Below are positions 16,023-23,818 of a stretch of 32,307 nucleotides of DNA, one piece after another. Below the pieces are notes generated by a model, which searched no databases, had not been told where the DNA came from, and saw nothing but the letters and a program-made list of their open reading frames with translations. The position numbers were made by a program, and so were the translations under genes. How positions within the stretch are numbered: the first letter of the stretch is position 1; every line of letters starts with the position of its first letter. Source of the DNA: an uncultured Lentisphaeria bacterium (GTDB lineage: Bacteria > Verrucomicrobiota > Lentisphaeria > JABSQK01 > CAJWLW01); the NCBI GenBank assembly GCA_913042885.1, contig CAJWLW010000019.1:1-32307 (forward strand), written 5' to 3'.

Positions 16023-16889
16023 TCACGAACCGGGTGGGATGCCATTGCCGGGAATCCACTGTTCGCTGGTGCCGGTGCCGCCGTTGTACATGTCGTACGT
16101 TGTGCGGGACTCGACATGGCCGTCGTAAATGACCACATTGAAACGCTGCGACGGGTGCCGGAAAGGATCCAGGCGCCTTGTACCCCATGGACTTGCGCTC
16201 TCCGCATACATCCCCAGGCACCAGGCATCGTTGGGACCGCCCGGGAGGAAGGTGGATGTGGGCGTGTATCCGGAGTCCCCGGCGAGGAACAGGGCGGACG
16301 GATTCTGCGACTTTGTCAATCGTCGATGCAGGTTGGTTGTGGGCAGTCTCTCTGAGATGTACGTGTTGAGTCCGTAATGGCCGCCCCGGAACGTCGTCCA
16401 TTGATATGTCGGGCCGGAGCCTTGCTGATATGTGGCCTTTTCCGGCAGCTCCGGGCAACGATGAATGCCTTGTACCCCCTCCTTCTGGGCGTTCGCACTG
16501 CCGAGCCCGTAGGCGCTGAGGAACCCGCCGCCGATTGCCCCGACCATTTCGAGATAACCTTCTGCTGCCAGACGTTCCGGCCAGACGATGGCGTACGCTG
16601 CGCCGCTGATCTCCGTCCGGTAGAACGGCATGTATTGCTCGTTGTCATTCAGATAGTTGTATAGACCCAGGCCGATCTGCCGCATATTGTTCATGCACAA
16701 AACCATCCTGCCCTTGCTCTTGGCCAAGTTCAATGCCGGCAGAAGCATCGAAGCAAGAATTGCGATAATTGCGATGACCACGAGAAGCTCAATGAGTGTA
16801 AACCGCATCCGCTTCTCTCGCCTCTGCCCCAGTGGCTTTGACGGGAGAACTGGCAACAGTTCGATAAGGGTGAGTGTTTTGTGCTTCAT
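16023..16889 (-). CDS. Pseudopilin-like protein with doubled prepilin motif (pseudopilin 2)
   Basis: The 288-residue frame starts at ATG 16889 with [13 protein letters not shown], a truncated prepilin motif. After about 15 residues ([14 protein letters not shown]) it begins again with [20 protein letters not shown], a complete motif and helix. The internal ATG at 16808 is preceded by the purine-rich GAGGCGAGAGAAG and may be the real start, giving 261 residues. If translation starts at 16889, the second motif would be preceded by a long basic leader. The globular part ([19 protein letters not shown]; then [16 protein letters not shown]) differs clearly from pseudopilin 1, so the two are distant paralogs. 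The first 12 codons and the upstream region are nearly the same as in pseudopilin 1, pointing to recombination inside TLIELL. Confidence 0.82.
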   Translation of the reverse strand: MKHKTLTLIELLPVLPSKPLGQRREKRMRFTLIELLVVIAIIAILASMLLPALNLAKSKGRMVLCMNNMRQIGLGLYNYLNDNEQYMPFYRTEISGAAYAIVWPERLAAEGYLEMVGAIGGGFLSAYGLGSANAQKEGVQGIHRCPELPEKATYQQGSGPTYQWTTFRGGHYGLNTYISERLPTTNLHRRLTKSQNPSALFLAGDSGYTPTSTFLPGGPNDAWCLGMYAESASPWGTRRLDPFRHPSQRFNVVIYDGHVESRTTYDMYNGGTGTSEQWIPGNGIPPGS

Positions 16890-16990
16890 GTCTTGTTCGG
16901 GATTGTCCAGTGACCGGGATTTCCGGTGCGCTTTGGGTGGGCGACACGACAGTAAAACTTACAGCGGATAGACACGTTTTGCCACGTCAG
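16857..16990 (-). repeat. Duplicated pseudopilin leader, copy B
   Basis: This is the second copy of the leader described at 15606-15743. It contains the first 11-12 codons of the long version of pseudopilin 2 and about 100 bases upstream. On the upstream side the similarity fades after the shared gtcag/atcag. Confidence 0.85.
16959..16972 (-). promoter_or_regulatory. Conserved upstream box TCTATCCGCTGTAA of pseudopilin 2
   Basis: Same 14-base box as at 15713-15726, here in the 156-bp gap between pseudopilin 2 and the beta-propeller gene. Its presence suggests that pseudopilin 2 has its own promoter and is not only read from the upstream operon. Confidence 0.35.
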
Positions 16991-17045
16991 GCAGAGGTTG
17001 AAGCCCGGCGACTAATTTTGTGAATTATCCGGGTTGACTGCACCC

Positions 17046-18386
17046 CTACGCACTGTTTTCAAACCCGTACAAATGGGCCTCGTGCATGACAAAGACCAGT
17101 GCGATGGTCCGGCCCGCCAGCGACGCCATGTTTTTGTCCGTCCAGGTCATCGTGTGGAGACCTTTGTCACGTCGAAACGGCTGGCACGCGTCCCGTGACA
17201 AGCCGGGGATTACCGCGCCGTTTTCGTCGAGAACCTCGACACGGATTTCACCGCTTACGAAGCGAGGGTCCATGGTCATGCTGCGGCGCGTGTCGGCGTT
17301 GATGTCCAGCTCGCCACCCGGCCAGAGAAACGGCCTGGTGCGAATCCAGCCGCCTTGCTCGGTGGTCGTCAACGATGCAAAACCATCGATCCGCCCACTC
17401 GCCACGCCGATCTCCTTCAAGCTGTCCGGCTGGCGGATGCCGTGGCACGCGGTGCGGCCGGAAAGAAACCACCATAGCCGGTCATTGTAAACCGGCGGCG
17501 GATTCGAGCCGGTGCATACCCAGTGACTGTTCCACGAGCCGGCCGGGCCGCGCGGCAGAAACGTCGTGCGCGGTTCGATCCGCTGCCAGTCCTTGCCGTC
17601 CGGGCTGAACACCAGCTCGCAGTCAATCACATCCGGCTCGACGTACATTTTCTCGAGGATGCCCAGGTAGATCGAGTCCCATTGAAATCCGGTCATGCTG
17701 TAACACTGCATGTATGGCGGGTCGGCGAGGTCGGATTTCATGACGACCTGCGGTTCCGACCAGGTCTCGAAGTCGTCGGAAGTCATGCGATAGACGACGC
17801 GTTCGTTGTAGGTGGCGAACATGTCGTGCTTGCGGCCGAGTACGACCAGTTTACCCTCGTGATCGCGATGCGCCATTGCCTGCGGCCGGTCGTCGAAGTC
17901 GTGCCCGAACGGTTGGGCCTGCAGTTTCCAGTGCAACCCGTCTGGAGACGTCACGCCCCACACGGCCCGGCGCCCGTCATGGTCAAGATGGATGACCATC
18001 TTGTAGGGAGCTGCTGCATCATCCGGGTCGAAGATGACGTTGGGCCCGTCCAATTGTCCGGGCGGGACAAAGACGATGTTGTTGCGCGTGTTGCCACCGA
18101 ACTCGCAGATGCCCAGCTCCGGCTTCTGCCAATCCATGCCGTTGCTGCTGGTGGCATAGCAGACGCGCGGGAAACGTTCGTGGTCATGCGCCTTGTACCA
18201 CATGCGGAAGCCGCCCGCTTCATCATAGTCGACGGTGCCGTACAAGGTGATGCCCAGCTTTTCCCACGGTCGATCGGCGGACAGGACCGGCTGCGGATGC
18301 ATACGCGGCGGATGAATCTGGCGTCGGATGCATGCGGAATCTGCAATCCAGCGATCGTCGACAGCGAGTTGTTTCACTGCATCCAT
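17046..18386 (-). CDS. GH32/GH43-like five-bladed beta-propeller protein, probably cytosolic
   Basis: This 446-residue protein shows repeated propeller strands of the GH43/GH32 superfamily: FRMWYKAHDHERFPRVCYAT, SSNGMDWQKPELG, IFDPDDAAAPYKMVIH, SPDGLHWKLQAQPFG, SDDFETWSEPQVV, SPDGKDWQRIEPRTTFLPRG and DRLWWFLSGR. The repeated S-x-D-G-x-x-W phrases are typical. A C-terminal beta-sandwich-like end (GEIRVEVLDENGAVIPG; IALVFVMHEAHLYGFE) resembles the GH32 C-terminal module. The start chosen is ATG 18386, eight bases after the PhyH stop; the frame extends upstream to 18491 but only inside PhyH. No signal peptide is seen. Catalytic acids cannot be assigned by eye, so activity on a glycosidic bond is inferred. 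It is the third gene of the DMT-PhyH-propeller unit. Confidence 0.78.
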   Translation of the reverse strand: MDAVKQLAVDDRWIADSACIRRQIHPPRMHPQPVLSADRPWEKLGITLYGTVDYDEAGGFRMWYKAHDHERFPRVCYATSSNGMDWQKPELGICEFGGNTRNNIVFVPPGQLDGPNVIFDPDDAAAPYKMVIHLDHDGRRAVWGVTSPDGLHWKLQAQPFGHDFDDRPQAMAHRDHEGKLVVLGRKHDMFATYNERVVYRMTSDDFETWSEPQVVMKSDLADPPYMQCYSMTGFQWDSIYLGILEKMYVEPDVIDCELVFSPDGKDWQRIEPRTTFLPRGPAGSWNSHWVCTGSNPPPVYNDRLWWFLSGRTACHGIRQPDSLKEIGVASGRIDGFASLTTTEQGGWIRTRPFLWPGGELDINADTRRSMTMDPRFVSGEIRVEVLDENGAVIPGLSRDACQPFRRDKGLHTMTWTDKNMASLAGRTIALVFVMHEAHLYGFENSA

Positions 18387-18394
18387 GCGGCGAC

Positions 18395-19300
18395 TCAAAT
18401 GTCCCAGCGCCGGCGAGATTCCTCGAGCGGCTCGTGTTGCACACCGGGCGCCTGCCAGGCGTAATGTCTGATTGGATTGTCGCCGACCCAACGCTCATCG
18501 ACCGGCTCGGAGGCGAGCTGGTGGCGGACGTCGACGCTGATGCGCACTTTGTTGGACGTGTTGATCAGGGATGCATGCATGAGGTTTATGCAGAATATGA
18601 TCGTGTCGCCCGCTTGAAACTCAGTGGTCGCCCAGCGGCCGCCGAACTTGTCGACGAGCTCTATCGGGTCGTTACTGAAGTGGCCCTCGATCAGGTCCCG
18701 GTCAACGTCTGCCTGGCCGTAGGTCTGTGTGACCTTGTCGAAACGATGCGAGCCAAGACAGAGGACGAGTGGCCCCATGTCCAGCGAGATATCGCCGATC
18801 GGTGTCCAGCAGGTGTACAAATTTCGGGTGCCGCGCCCCATGTAGACGACATCGCAGTGAATCGCCGAACCGGCACCGGTGCCGACCGTGCGCAGCCATT
18901 TGTGATCGTACGTCAACACGTCGCCGCCGAGGAAGTGTTCGAAGAAGTTGATGATCGGTCTGCCCTCGACCACTTGTCTGAATGACGGGAGCCTGGTCAG
19001 TTCGATATTACCCATCGCGCCGGAGGTAGGCTCCTCGTCGTATCCAGGGTTGAAAATGCCGTCTGCCAGGGGTGCGCCGGCGTCAAGCATGCCGCGCTCA
19101 GACAGCTTCTCGAGGATATGCCGGCGTGCCGACAAGACGTGGTCACGGTCGTGTAATCCACGCAGGAGCAGGTACCCGTCCGCGGCCATCCGTGTCTGCA
19201 AGGCATCGTGATCGCCTACGATGCCGCTGCTGTCGCGCAGGTCGGTCGTCAGGTATTTGCTGCCGACTTCCAGCTCAACGTTCAGAAATGGGAGTTTCAT
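18395..19300 (-). CDS. Phytanoyl-CoA dioxygenase (PhyH) family non-heme Fe(II)/2-oxoglutarate oxygenase
   Basis: This 301-residue protein shows the facial triad: H148 and D150 in SAIHCDVVYMG and H242 in INLMHASLINTS, with R253 in NKVRISVDVRHQ placed to bind 2-oxoglutarate. An N-terminal MAADGYLLLRGLHDRDHVLS is the usual PhyH opening. Related bacterial enzymes hydroxylate small molecules, and many copies occur in Lentisphaerota and Planctomycetota near sugar genes; none of the substrates can be deduced here. The gene lies 40 bases after the DMT transporter and eight bases before the propeller gene, so the three are likely co-transcribed. An oxygenase implies an aerobic or microaerobic step in this locus. 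Confidence 0.88.
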   Translation of the reverse strand: MKLPFLNVELEVGSKYLTTDLRDSSGIVGDHDALQTRMAADGYLLLRGLHDRDHVLSARRHILEKLSERGMLDAGAPLADGIFNPGYDEEPTSGAMGNIELTRLPSFRQVVEGRPIINFFEHFLGGDVLTYDHKWLRTVGTGAGSAIHCDVVYMGRGTRNLYTCWTPIGDISLDMGPLVLCLGSHRFDKVTQTYGQADVDRDLIEGHFSNDPIELVDKFGGRWATTEFQAGDTIIFCINLMHASLINTSNKVRISVDVRHQLASEPVDERWVGDNPIRHYAWQAPGVQHEPLEESRRRWDI

Positions 19301-19340
19301 GGTGTTCCGATACGTGTTCGGGTACCCAACAATACTCTAT

Positions 19341-20198
19341 TCAAGCGATTTTCACCAACAACAGCCCGATGACGATCAGGACGATCGCGATGCTCTTTGC
19401 GACGGTGAGGCGTTCCTTCAGGATCACGATGCCGAGAAAGGCTCCGAAGGCGACAGATATTTCCCGGCACGCGACGATGTAACCGACCGGGCCCATGGTG
19501 AACGCGTATAGAATCAACAGGTACGATATTGCCGCGAAGACGCCAATGCCGAGGCCGTACCGCCAATATCGTTTCGCCGTCGCGATGAACTCCGTCCTGC
19601 ATTTGCGATAGACGTACGGGAACATCAGAGCGGCGGTGAGCAATTCCGCAATACACAAATAGACAACGGGCTTGACGAACTCGACCCCTTTCTTGTCGAT
19701 GATCGAGTAGGTCACAATCGTTGCGCCGACACACAGCGCCAGCACGATGCCGCGACGTTCACGGTGTTGTCGCAATGACGGCACACTCATCGACAGGATG
19801 CCGGCCGAGACTGCCGCGACACCGGCGGCGCCAAGGAAAGAAATTGTTTCACCCAGCAACATCCAGCCAAGCAGTGCGGTTGCCGCTATTCCCGAACCGC
19901 GGGCAATGGGGTAGACGACGGAAATTTCACCGTGTTGATAGGTGTGTGCGAGGAACAGGTAATACAGTGCGTGTACAACGCCACTGGCAACGATGCAGAT
20001 GTTTCCCGTTGATGAAGCGATGACGGAAGTCGGCGACTGATACGCCAGCCACAGTGCGAACGGGGCGAGCACTATGCCCACGACAGCAGGCGCCAGCCAC
20101 ATGACCACGAGGTTGCCCTGGACCTTGCGTGCCGCGAAGTTCCACGATGCGTGGAGCACCGATGACAGCAGCACAAGGGCAAAAACGGTTCCGGTCAT
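19341..20198 (-). CDS. EamA/DMT-family membrane transporter
   Basis: This 285-residue protein is almost entirely hydrophobic, with about ten transmembrane helices in two EamA-like halves. Landmarks are VLLSSVLHASWNFAARKV in helix 1, FLAHTYQHGEISVVYPIARG near residue 75, then the repeat-half equivalent ILYAFTMGPVGYIVACREIS near 230, ending in ERLTVAKSIAIVLIVIGLLL. The YP.ARG / R.IS signatures mark the conserved end of each half. DMT proteins move sugars, amino acids or nucleotide sugars, usually by exchange or proton coupling. Here it is the first gene of the minus-strand unit, divergent from the amino-sugar operon. It may import the substrate or export a product. Confidence 0.88.
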   Translation of the reverse strand: MTGTVFALVLLSSVLHASWNFAARKVQGNLVVMWLAPAVVGIVLAPFALWLAYQSPTSVIASSTGNICIVASGVVHALYYLFLAHTYQHGEISVVYPIARGSGIAATALLGWMLLGETISFLGAAGVAAVSAGILSMSVPSLRQHRERRGIVLALCVGATIVTYSIIDKKGVEFVKPVVYLCIAELLTAALMFPYVYRKCRTEFIATAKRYWRYGLGIGVFAAISYLLILYAFTMGPVGYIVACREISVAFGAFLGIVILKERLTVAKSIAIVLIVIGLLLVKIA

Positions 20199-20297
20199 AG
20201 AGAGACGGGGCGTTGGTCATTGACGAGATGATTGCGATGATCCGACTAACCTACCACGCAATCGGCAACACCATAGCAAAACGGCAGGAGCATCGTT

Positions 20298-20316
20298 GAC
20301 AGTTTTGGCGACTGTC
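20298..20316. promoter_or_regulatory. Inverted repeat GACAGT-N7-ACTGTC between divergent operons
   Basis: A perfect 6-bp inverted repeat with a 7-base spacer lies in the 170-bp region between the DMT and NagB-like genes. TTGACA (20296-20301) overlaps its left arm and could be a -35 box, though the matching -10 is weak. The position suits an operator for control of one or both operons. This is a suggestion from symmetry only. Confidence 0.35.
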
Positions 20317-20368
20317 TTGATCGAGCTTGGGTTGCCGCTACCTTATCCCGCAAAAAGGGAGAACCGCA

Positions 20369-21151
20369 ATGCATTACGGCCAGACAAGAATACACCTGTC
20401 CTCCGATGCGTCACAACTGGGCCGGCATGCCGCCGCAGCGGTTGCCGCGGTGATGAGGCAACGTCTCGCAGAACAGGACGAAATCCGTGTGATCTTTGCC
20501 GGCGGCGAGAGTCAGACAACCTTTCTCGAGGAGCTCTGTGTCGAACCCGACCTGGACTGGCAGCGGGTTGTCTGTTTCAACATGGACGACTTTTGGGACG
20601 TACGGTTGCCGGAAGAATACTCGGTTGGATATTTCACCATCACAAAGCTGTATGACAAGGTGCACCCGAAAGAGGTCCATCTGGTCCGGTACGACGCGCC
20701 CGATCCCGAGGCCGAGGTTGCCCGGTATGAAGCGCTGTTGCGCAGCGCCGGATCGTTCGATATTCTTTGTCAGGGCATCGGCCGTTCCGGACATCTGGCC
20801 TTTAATGAACCCGGGCAGGTCGACTTCGACGACCAGCGCTGGGTACGCGTGATGGATATCGTCGATATCTCGAAACAGCAGTTGCTCGAGGATCCCAGCT
20901 TCATGGGGCTCGGCTATATTCCGGAGAAAGGCATTTCCATGACCATCCCGGCGCTGCTCTCGGCGGCCCACAGGTTCACGATGGTGCCGTACAGCAGCAA
21001 GCGCCCAATCGTGTCGAGGGTTCTGGCAGAACCGGAGCCGACGACGGATCTGCCGGCGACAATTTTGAGCCGGTTCGACGGCACTATTTTTCTCGACCAG
21101 GATTCTTGCCCCGAGGACATCGAGCAGTTGGCCGGCATTACTCAGGCATGA
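20369..21151 (+). CDS. NagB-like glucosamine-6-phosphate deaminase/isomerase family protein
   Basis: This 260-residue protein starts at ATG 20369, behind the ribosome site GGGAG. Family landmarks are IRVIFAGGESQTTFLEEL (phosphate/sugar loop), VCFNMDDFWDVRLPEEYSVG (catalytic Asp of the FNMDE motif) and GIGRSGHLAFNEPGQVDF, matching the NagB pattern G.GR.GH.aFNEP with His and Glu in place. The third characteristic position, Asp or Asn in NagB (GVGNDGH, GIGRNGH), is Ser here. NagB converts glucosamine-6-phosphate to fructose-6-phosphate and ammonia; the Ser and diverged loops suggest a related but different substrate. It is first in a four-gene operon and overlaps the sulfatase start by four bases. 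Confidence 0.85.
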   Translation: MHYGQTRIHLSSDASQLGRHAAAAVAAVMRQRLAEQDEIRVIFAGGESQTTFLEELCVEPDLDWQRVVCFNMDDFWDVRLPEEYSVGYFTITKLYDKVHPKEVHLVRYDAPDPEAEVARYEALLRSAGSFDILCQGIGRSGHLAFNEPGQVDFDDQRWVRVMDIVDISKQQLLEDPSFMGLGYIPEKGISMTIPALLSAAHRFTMVPYSSKRPIVSRVLAEPEPTTDLPATILSRFDGTIFLDQDSCPEDIEQLAGITQA

Positions 21152-22587
21152 GTCGGAAACCCAATATCCTGCTGTTCCTGCCCGACGGCATGCAGGCTGA
21201 CGTGCTGAGCAATCCTGCCTGCCGGACTCCGAATTTCGATCGGGTGATGCGGCGAGGCACACACTTCTCCCGTGCCTACACGCCAAGCCAGGTGTGCTCT
21301 CCTGCCCGCGCCAGCCTGATGACGGGTCTGTTGCCACACAATCACGGGGTGCTGCAAGTCGAGCATTGTGTCGACGACGATCAATCGGTCCTGCGCTCGC
21401 AGTACACGCATTGGGCGCAGAACCTCGTCGATGCCGGTTATCGCACAGGTTACTTCGGCAAGTGGCACATCGAACGCAGCCGTGCTGTCGAGCAATACGG
21501 CTGGCAGGAAAATGGTGCCGATGCCAAGGCGGTGATACGGGCAGGCACCGGCGACTCCGGCGAGGGCGCCCTGATACGCGATGACCTGCTTACGCACTAC
21601 CAGACCGAACCGCCCGGCTATCGTTCATTCCTGCATTACGGCGTGACCGAGGTCGAACCCGATGACCGCACGTATGGTCAAGTCACGCAACGCGCCTTGT
21701 CGTATCTCGACGGCGTGCTGGCCGATGACGATCCGTGGGCGGTGTGTGTCAGTTTCTCAGAACCGAACGAGCCGCTGGTGTGCCATCGCAGATCCTTTGA
21801 AGAGCAGTCGGTCGATCAGCTGGAACTGCCGGCAAGTGTGAACGATCCGATGACCGGTGCGCCCGCATTGTATCGGCGGTCGCAACGCATTTATGACAGC
21901 ATGACAGACGGGCAATGGAGGCAGGCGCGAGCCTGCTACTTTGGACTGGTCAACGAAATCGATAGCATGCTGGGACAATTGTTGGACAAGATCGAGGGTC
22001 GGGACGCGCTGGCGAACACCATCGTCATTGTGGTCAGCGATCATGGCCGCTGCCTCGGGGCGCACGGCATGGACTCGCACAACATCGGCGCCTACGAAGA
22101 GGCCTTCCACATCCCGCTGGTCATCGCTGGTCCCGGCATTGCCTGCGACACTGCAACAACAGCCCGGGTGGGGTTGCACGACCTGTGTCCAACGATCCTC
22201 GAGCTGGCAGGAGCGAAGCCGATCACGCCGTCGGACGCAACCTCGTTTGCAAGCTTGCTCCAGGGACACGCAGAGGCATCGGCCTTCACTACTGGGTTTG
22301 CAGAAAATCACGGGTCACGGTATCCGCTCATGCAGCGCATTCTCTGGGACGATGACTGGAAGTTTGTCTTCAACGGTTTTGACGAAGACGAACTGTACGA
22401 CCTCCACACCGATCCGCATGAACTGACCAACCTGGCATCACTGCCGGAACACCGGCAAAAGGTTGAAGCGATGATGACCAGGATGTGGGCGTTCATAAAG
22501 CGATCGGGCGATCGTACCTTGCTGGAAACACACTACACACCACTGCGACTTGCCGCAGTAGGACCGGAGGTTGCTGTTGATGACTGA
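21148..22587 (+). CDS. Sulfatase (type I, formylglycine-dependent), no signal peptide
   Basis: This 479-residue member of the alkaline phosphatase superfamily has the type I maturation motif CSPARASLMTG at residues 50-60, with C50 to be converted to formylglycine. Other landmarks: NILLFLPDGMQADVL at the N-terminus (metal Asp of the usual DD/AD position), GYFGKWHIE (GKWH), VVSDHGRCLGAHGM (metal Asp-His) and DELYDLHTDPHELTNLA, the C-terminal hallmark. The start ATG 21148 forms an ATGA overlap with the NagB-like stop and places the metal motif at the very N-terminus, leaving no room for a signal peptide. The enzyme therefore probably acts in the cytoplasm on an imported sulfated sugar. A formylglycine-generating enzyme is not encoded in the window. 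Confidence 0.92.
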   Translation: MSRKPNILLFLPDGMQADVLSNPACRTPNFDRVMRRGTHFSRAYTPSQVCSPARASLMTGLLPHNHGVLQVEHCVDDDQSVLRSQYTHWAQNLVDAGYRTGYFGKWHIERSRAVEQYGWQENGADAKAVIRAGTGDSGEGALIRDDLLTHYQTEPPGYRSFLHYGVTEVEPDDRTYGQVTQRALSYLDGVLADDDPWAVCVSFSEPNEPLVCHRRSFEEQSVDQLELPASVNDPMTGAPALYRRSQRIYDSMTDGQWRQARACYFGLVNEIDSMLGQLLDKIEGRDALANTIVIVVSDHGRCLGAHGMDSHNIGAYEEAFHIPLVIAGPGIACDTATTARVGLHDLCPTILELAGAKPITPSDATSFASLLQGHAEASAFTTGFAENHGSRYPLMQRILWDDDWKFVFNGFDEDELYDLHTDPHELTNLASLPEHRQKVEAMMTRMWAFIKRSGDRTLLETHYTPLRLAAVGPEVAVDD

Positions 22588-23818
22588 CATGTTTGACAGT
22601 CGCGGTTGTTTGACCACGCCCTTGACCGACACGAACGACATGTGGCGGGATCTGGGGGCGTTCTACCGGCAACTGCTGACAGAGGATCTGCTGCCGTGGT
22701 GGCTCGAGCACGGTCTCGATCGTGAGTCGGGCGGCATCTGCTCGTGTATTCAGGACGATGGCACGATCGTCAACCGTGACAAGTTCGTCTGGAGCCAGTT
22801 GCGGGCGTTGTGGACGTTCGCCGGTGCCTGCAATCGTGTCGAGGACCAACCGGACTGGCACGAAGCGGCGGATCACATGTTCCGCTTCATCAGCGGCAAC
22901 AACCAGCAGCACGCCAGCGGCCGATGGAATTTTCTTACCTCCTGCGACGGCGAGGTGAAGAAGGGACTCGAGAGCATTCAGTGCGATGCCTTTGCCATCT
23001 GCGGGCTGGCCGAGTACTATCGTTTGACTGGCGAAGAAAGCGCCCGGACCATGGGATTGCGAACAGCCAATGCCGTGCTGGAAGCGTTGGCTGTGCCGGG
23101 TAGTTACGGCACCACGCCATACCCGATTCCTGAAGGCACCAAAGCGCAGCGCGTCGCTATGCAGCATTCCCTGGCTTTGGCCGAGGCAGGCAAGGCATTC
23201 GATGACGAGGCACTGCTGGCCGAATCGCGAAAACTAACCGACGATATCCTGGGTAATTTTCGTGTTCCTGAACGCCAGGCGATACTCGAATACGTTGCCC
23301 TGGACAACAGTCTTTTGCCGGCCCCGATAGGGACATACATGGGGCCGGGACACGGCATCGAGACAGCCTGGTTCCAGATCGAGAATCTGCGGGGCACAGA
23401 TATCGAAAATCTGCCGGAGATCCTTGACATCATGCGGTGGTCTTTCGAAAAAGGCTGGGACACGGAATACGACGGGTTGTTTCTCGGCATCGACATCGAC
23501 GGCGGCGAACCGTTGTTCGAGCATTCGGAAAAGAAGATATGGTGGCCGCATTGCGAAGCCTTGTGCGGCACGTTGCTGGCCTACGAAGTCAGCGGTGAGC
23601 AATGGTGCCTGGATTGGTACACGAAATCACACAACTACGCCTTCGACAAGTTCCCCGATCGCGAACACGGTGAGTGGACGCAACGCCTGGACCGCAAGGG
23701 CAACCGCCATGCCGACTACATCATCCTGCCGGTCAAGGATCCGTTTCATCTGCCGCGGGCGGCGATCTATGCGGTCGAAATCTGTCAACGATTGGCGAAC
23801 CGGACGACTTCTCCGTGA
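22580..23818 (+). CDS. N-acylglucosamine 2-epimerase (AGE) family protein
   Basis: This 412-residue alpha/alpha-barrel protein shows AGE/cellobiose epimerase-type motifs: VWSQLRALWTFAGACNR near residue 75, the catalytic-type GPGHGIETAWFQIE near 255, and KIWWPHCEALCGTLLAYE near 318, with histidines in the expected places for proton transfer. These enzymes interconvert N-acetylglucosamine and N-acetylmannosamine or epimerise other sugars at C2. The start ATG 22580 overlaps the sulfatase stop by eight bases, and its stop overlaps the following GTG. In this operon it probably converts the desulfated sugar to the epimer used by the next enzyme. The exact sugar cannot be told from the sequence. Confidence 0.87.
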   Translation: MTDMFDSRGCLTTPLTDTNDMWRDLGAFYRQLLTEDLLPWWLEHGLDRESGGICSCIQDDGTIVNRDKFVWSQLRALWTFAGACNRVEDQPDWHEAADHMFRFISGNNQQHASGRWNFLTSCDGEVKKGLESIQCDAFAICGLAEYYRLTGEESARTMGLRTANAVLEALAVPGSYGTTPYPIPEGTKAQRVAMQHSLALAEAGKAFDDEALLAESRKLTDDILGNFRVPERQAILEYVALDNSLLPAPIGTYMGPGHGIETAWFQIENLRGTDIENLPEILDIMRWSFEKGWDTEYDGLFLGIDIDGGEPLFEHSEKKIWWPHCEALCGTLLAYEVSGEQWCLDWYTKSHNYAFDKFPDREHGEWTQRLDRKGNRHADYIILPVKDPFHLPRAAIYAVEICQRLANRTTSP

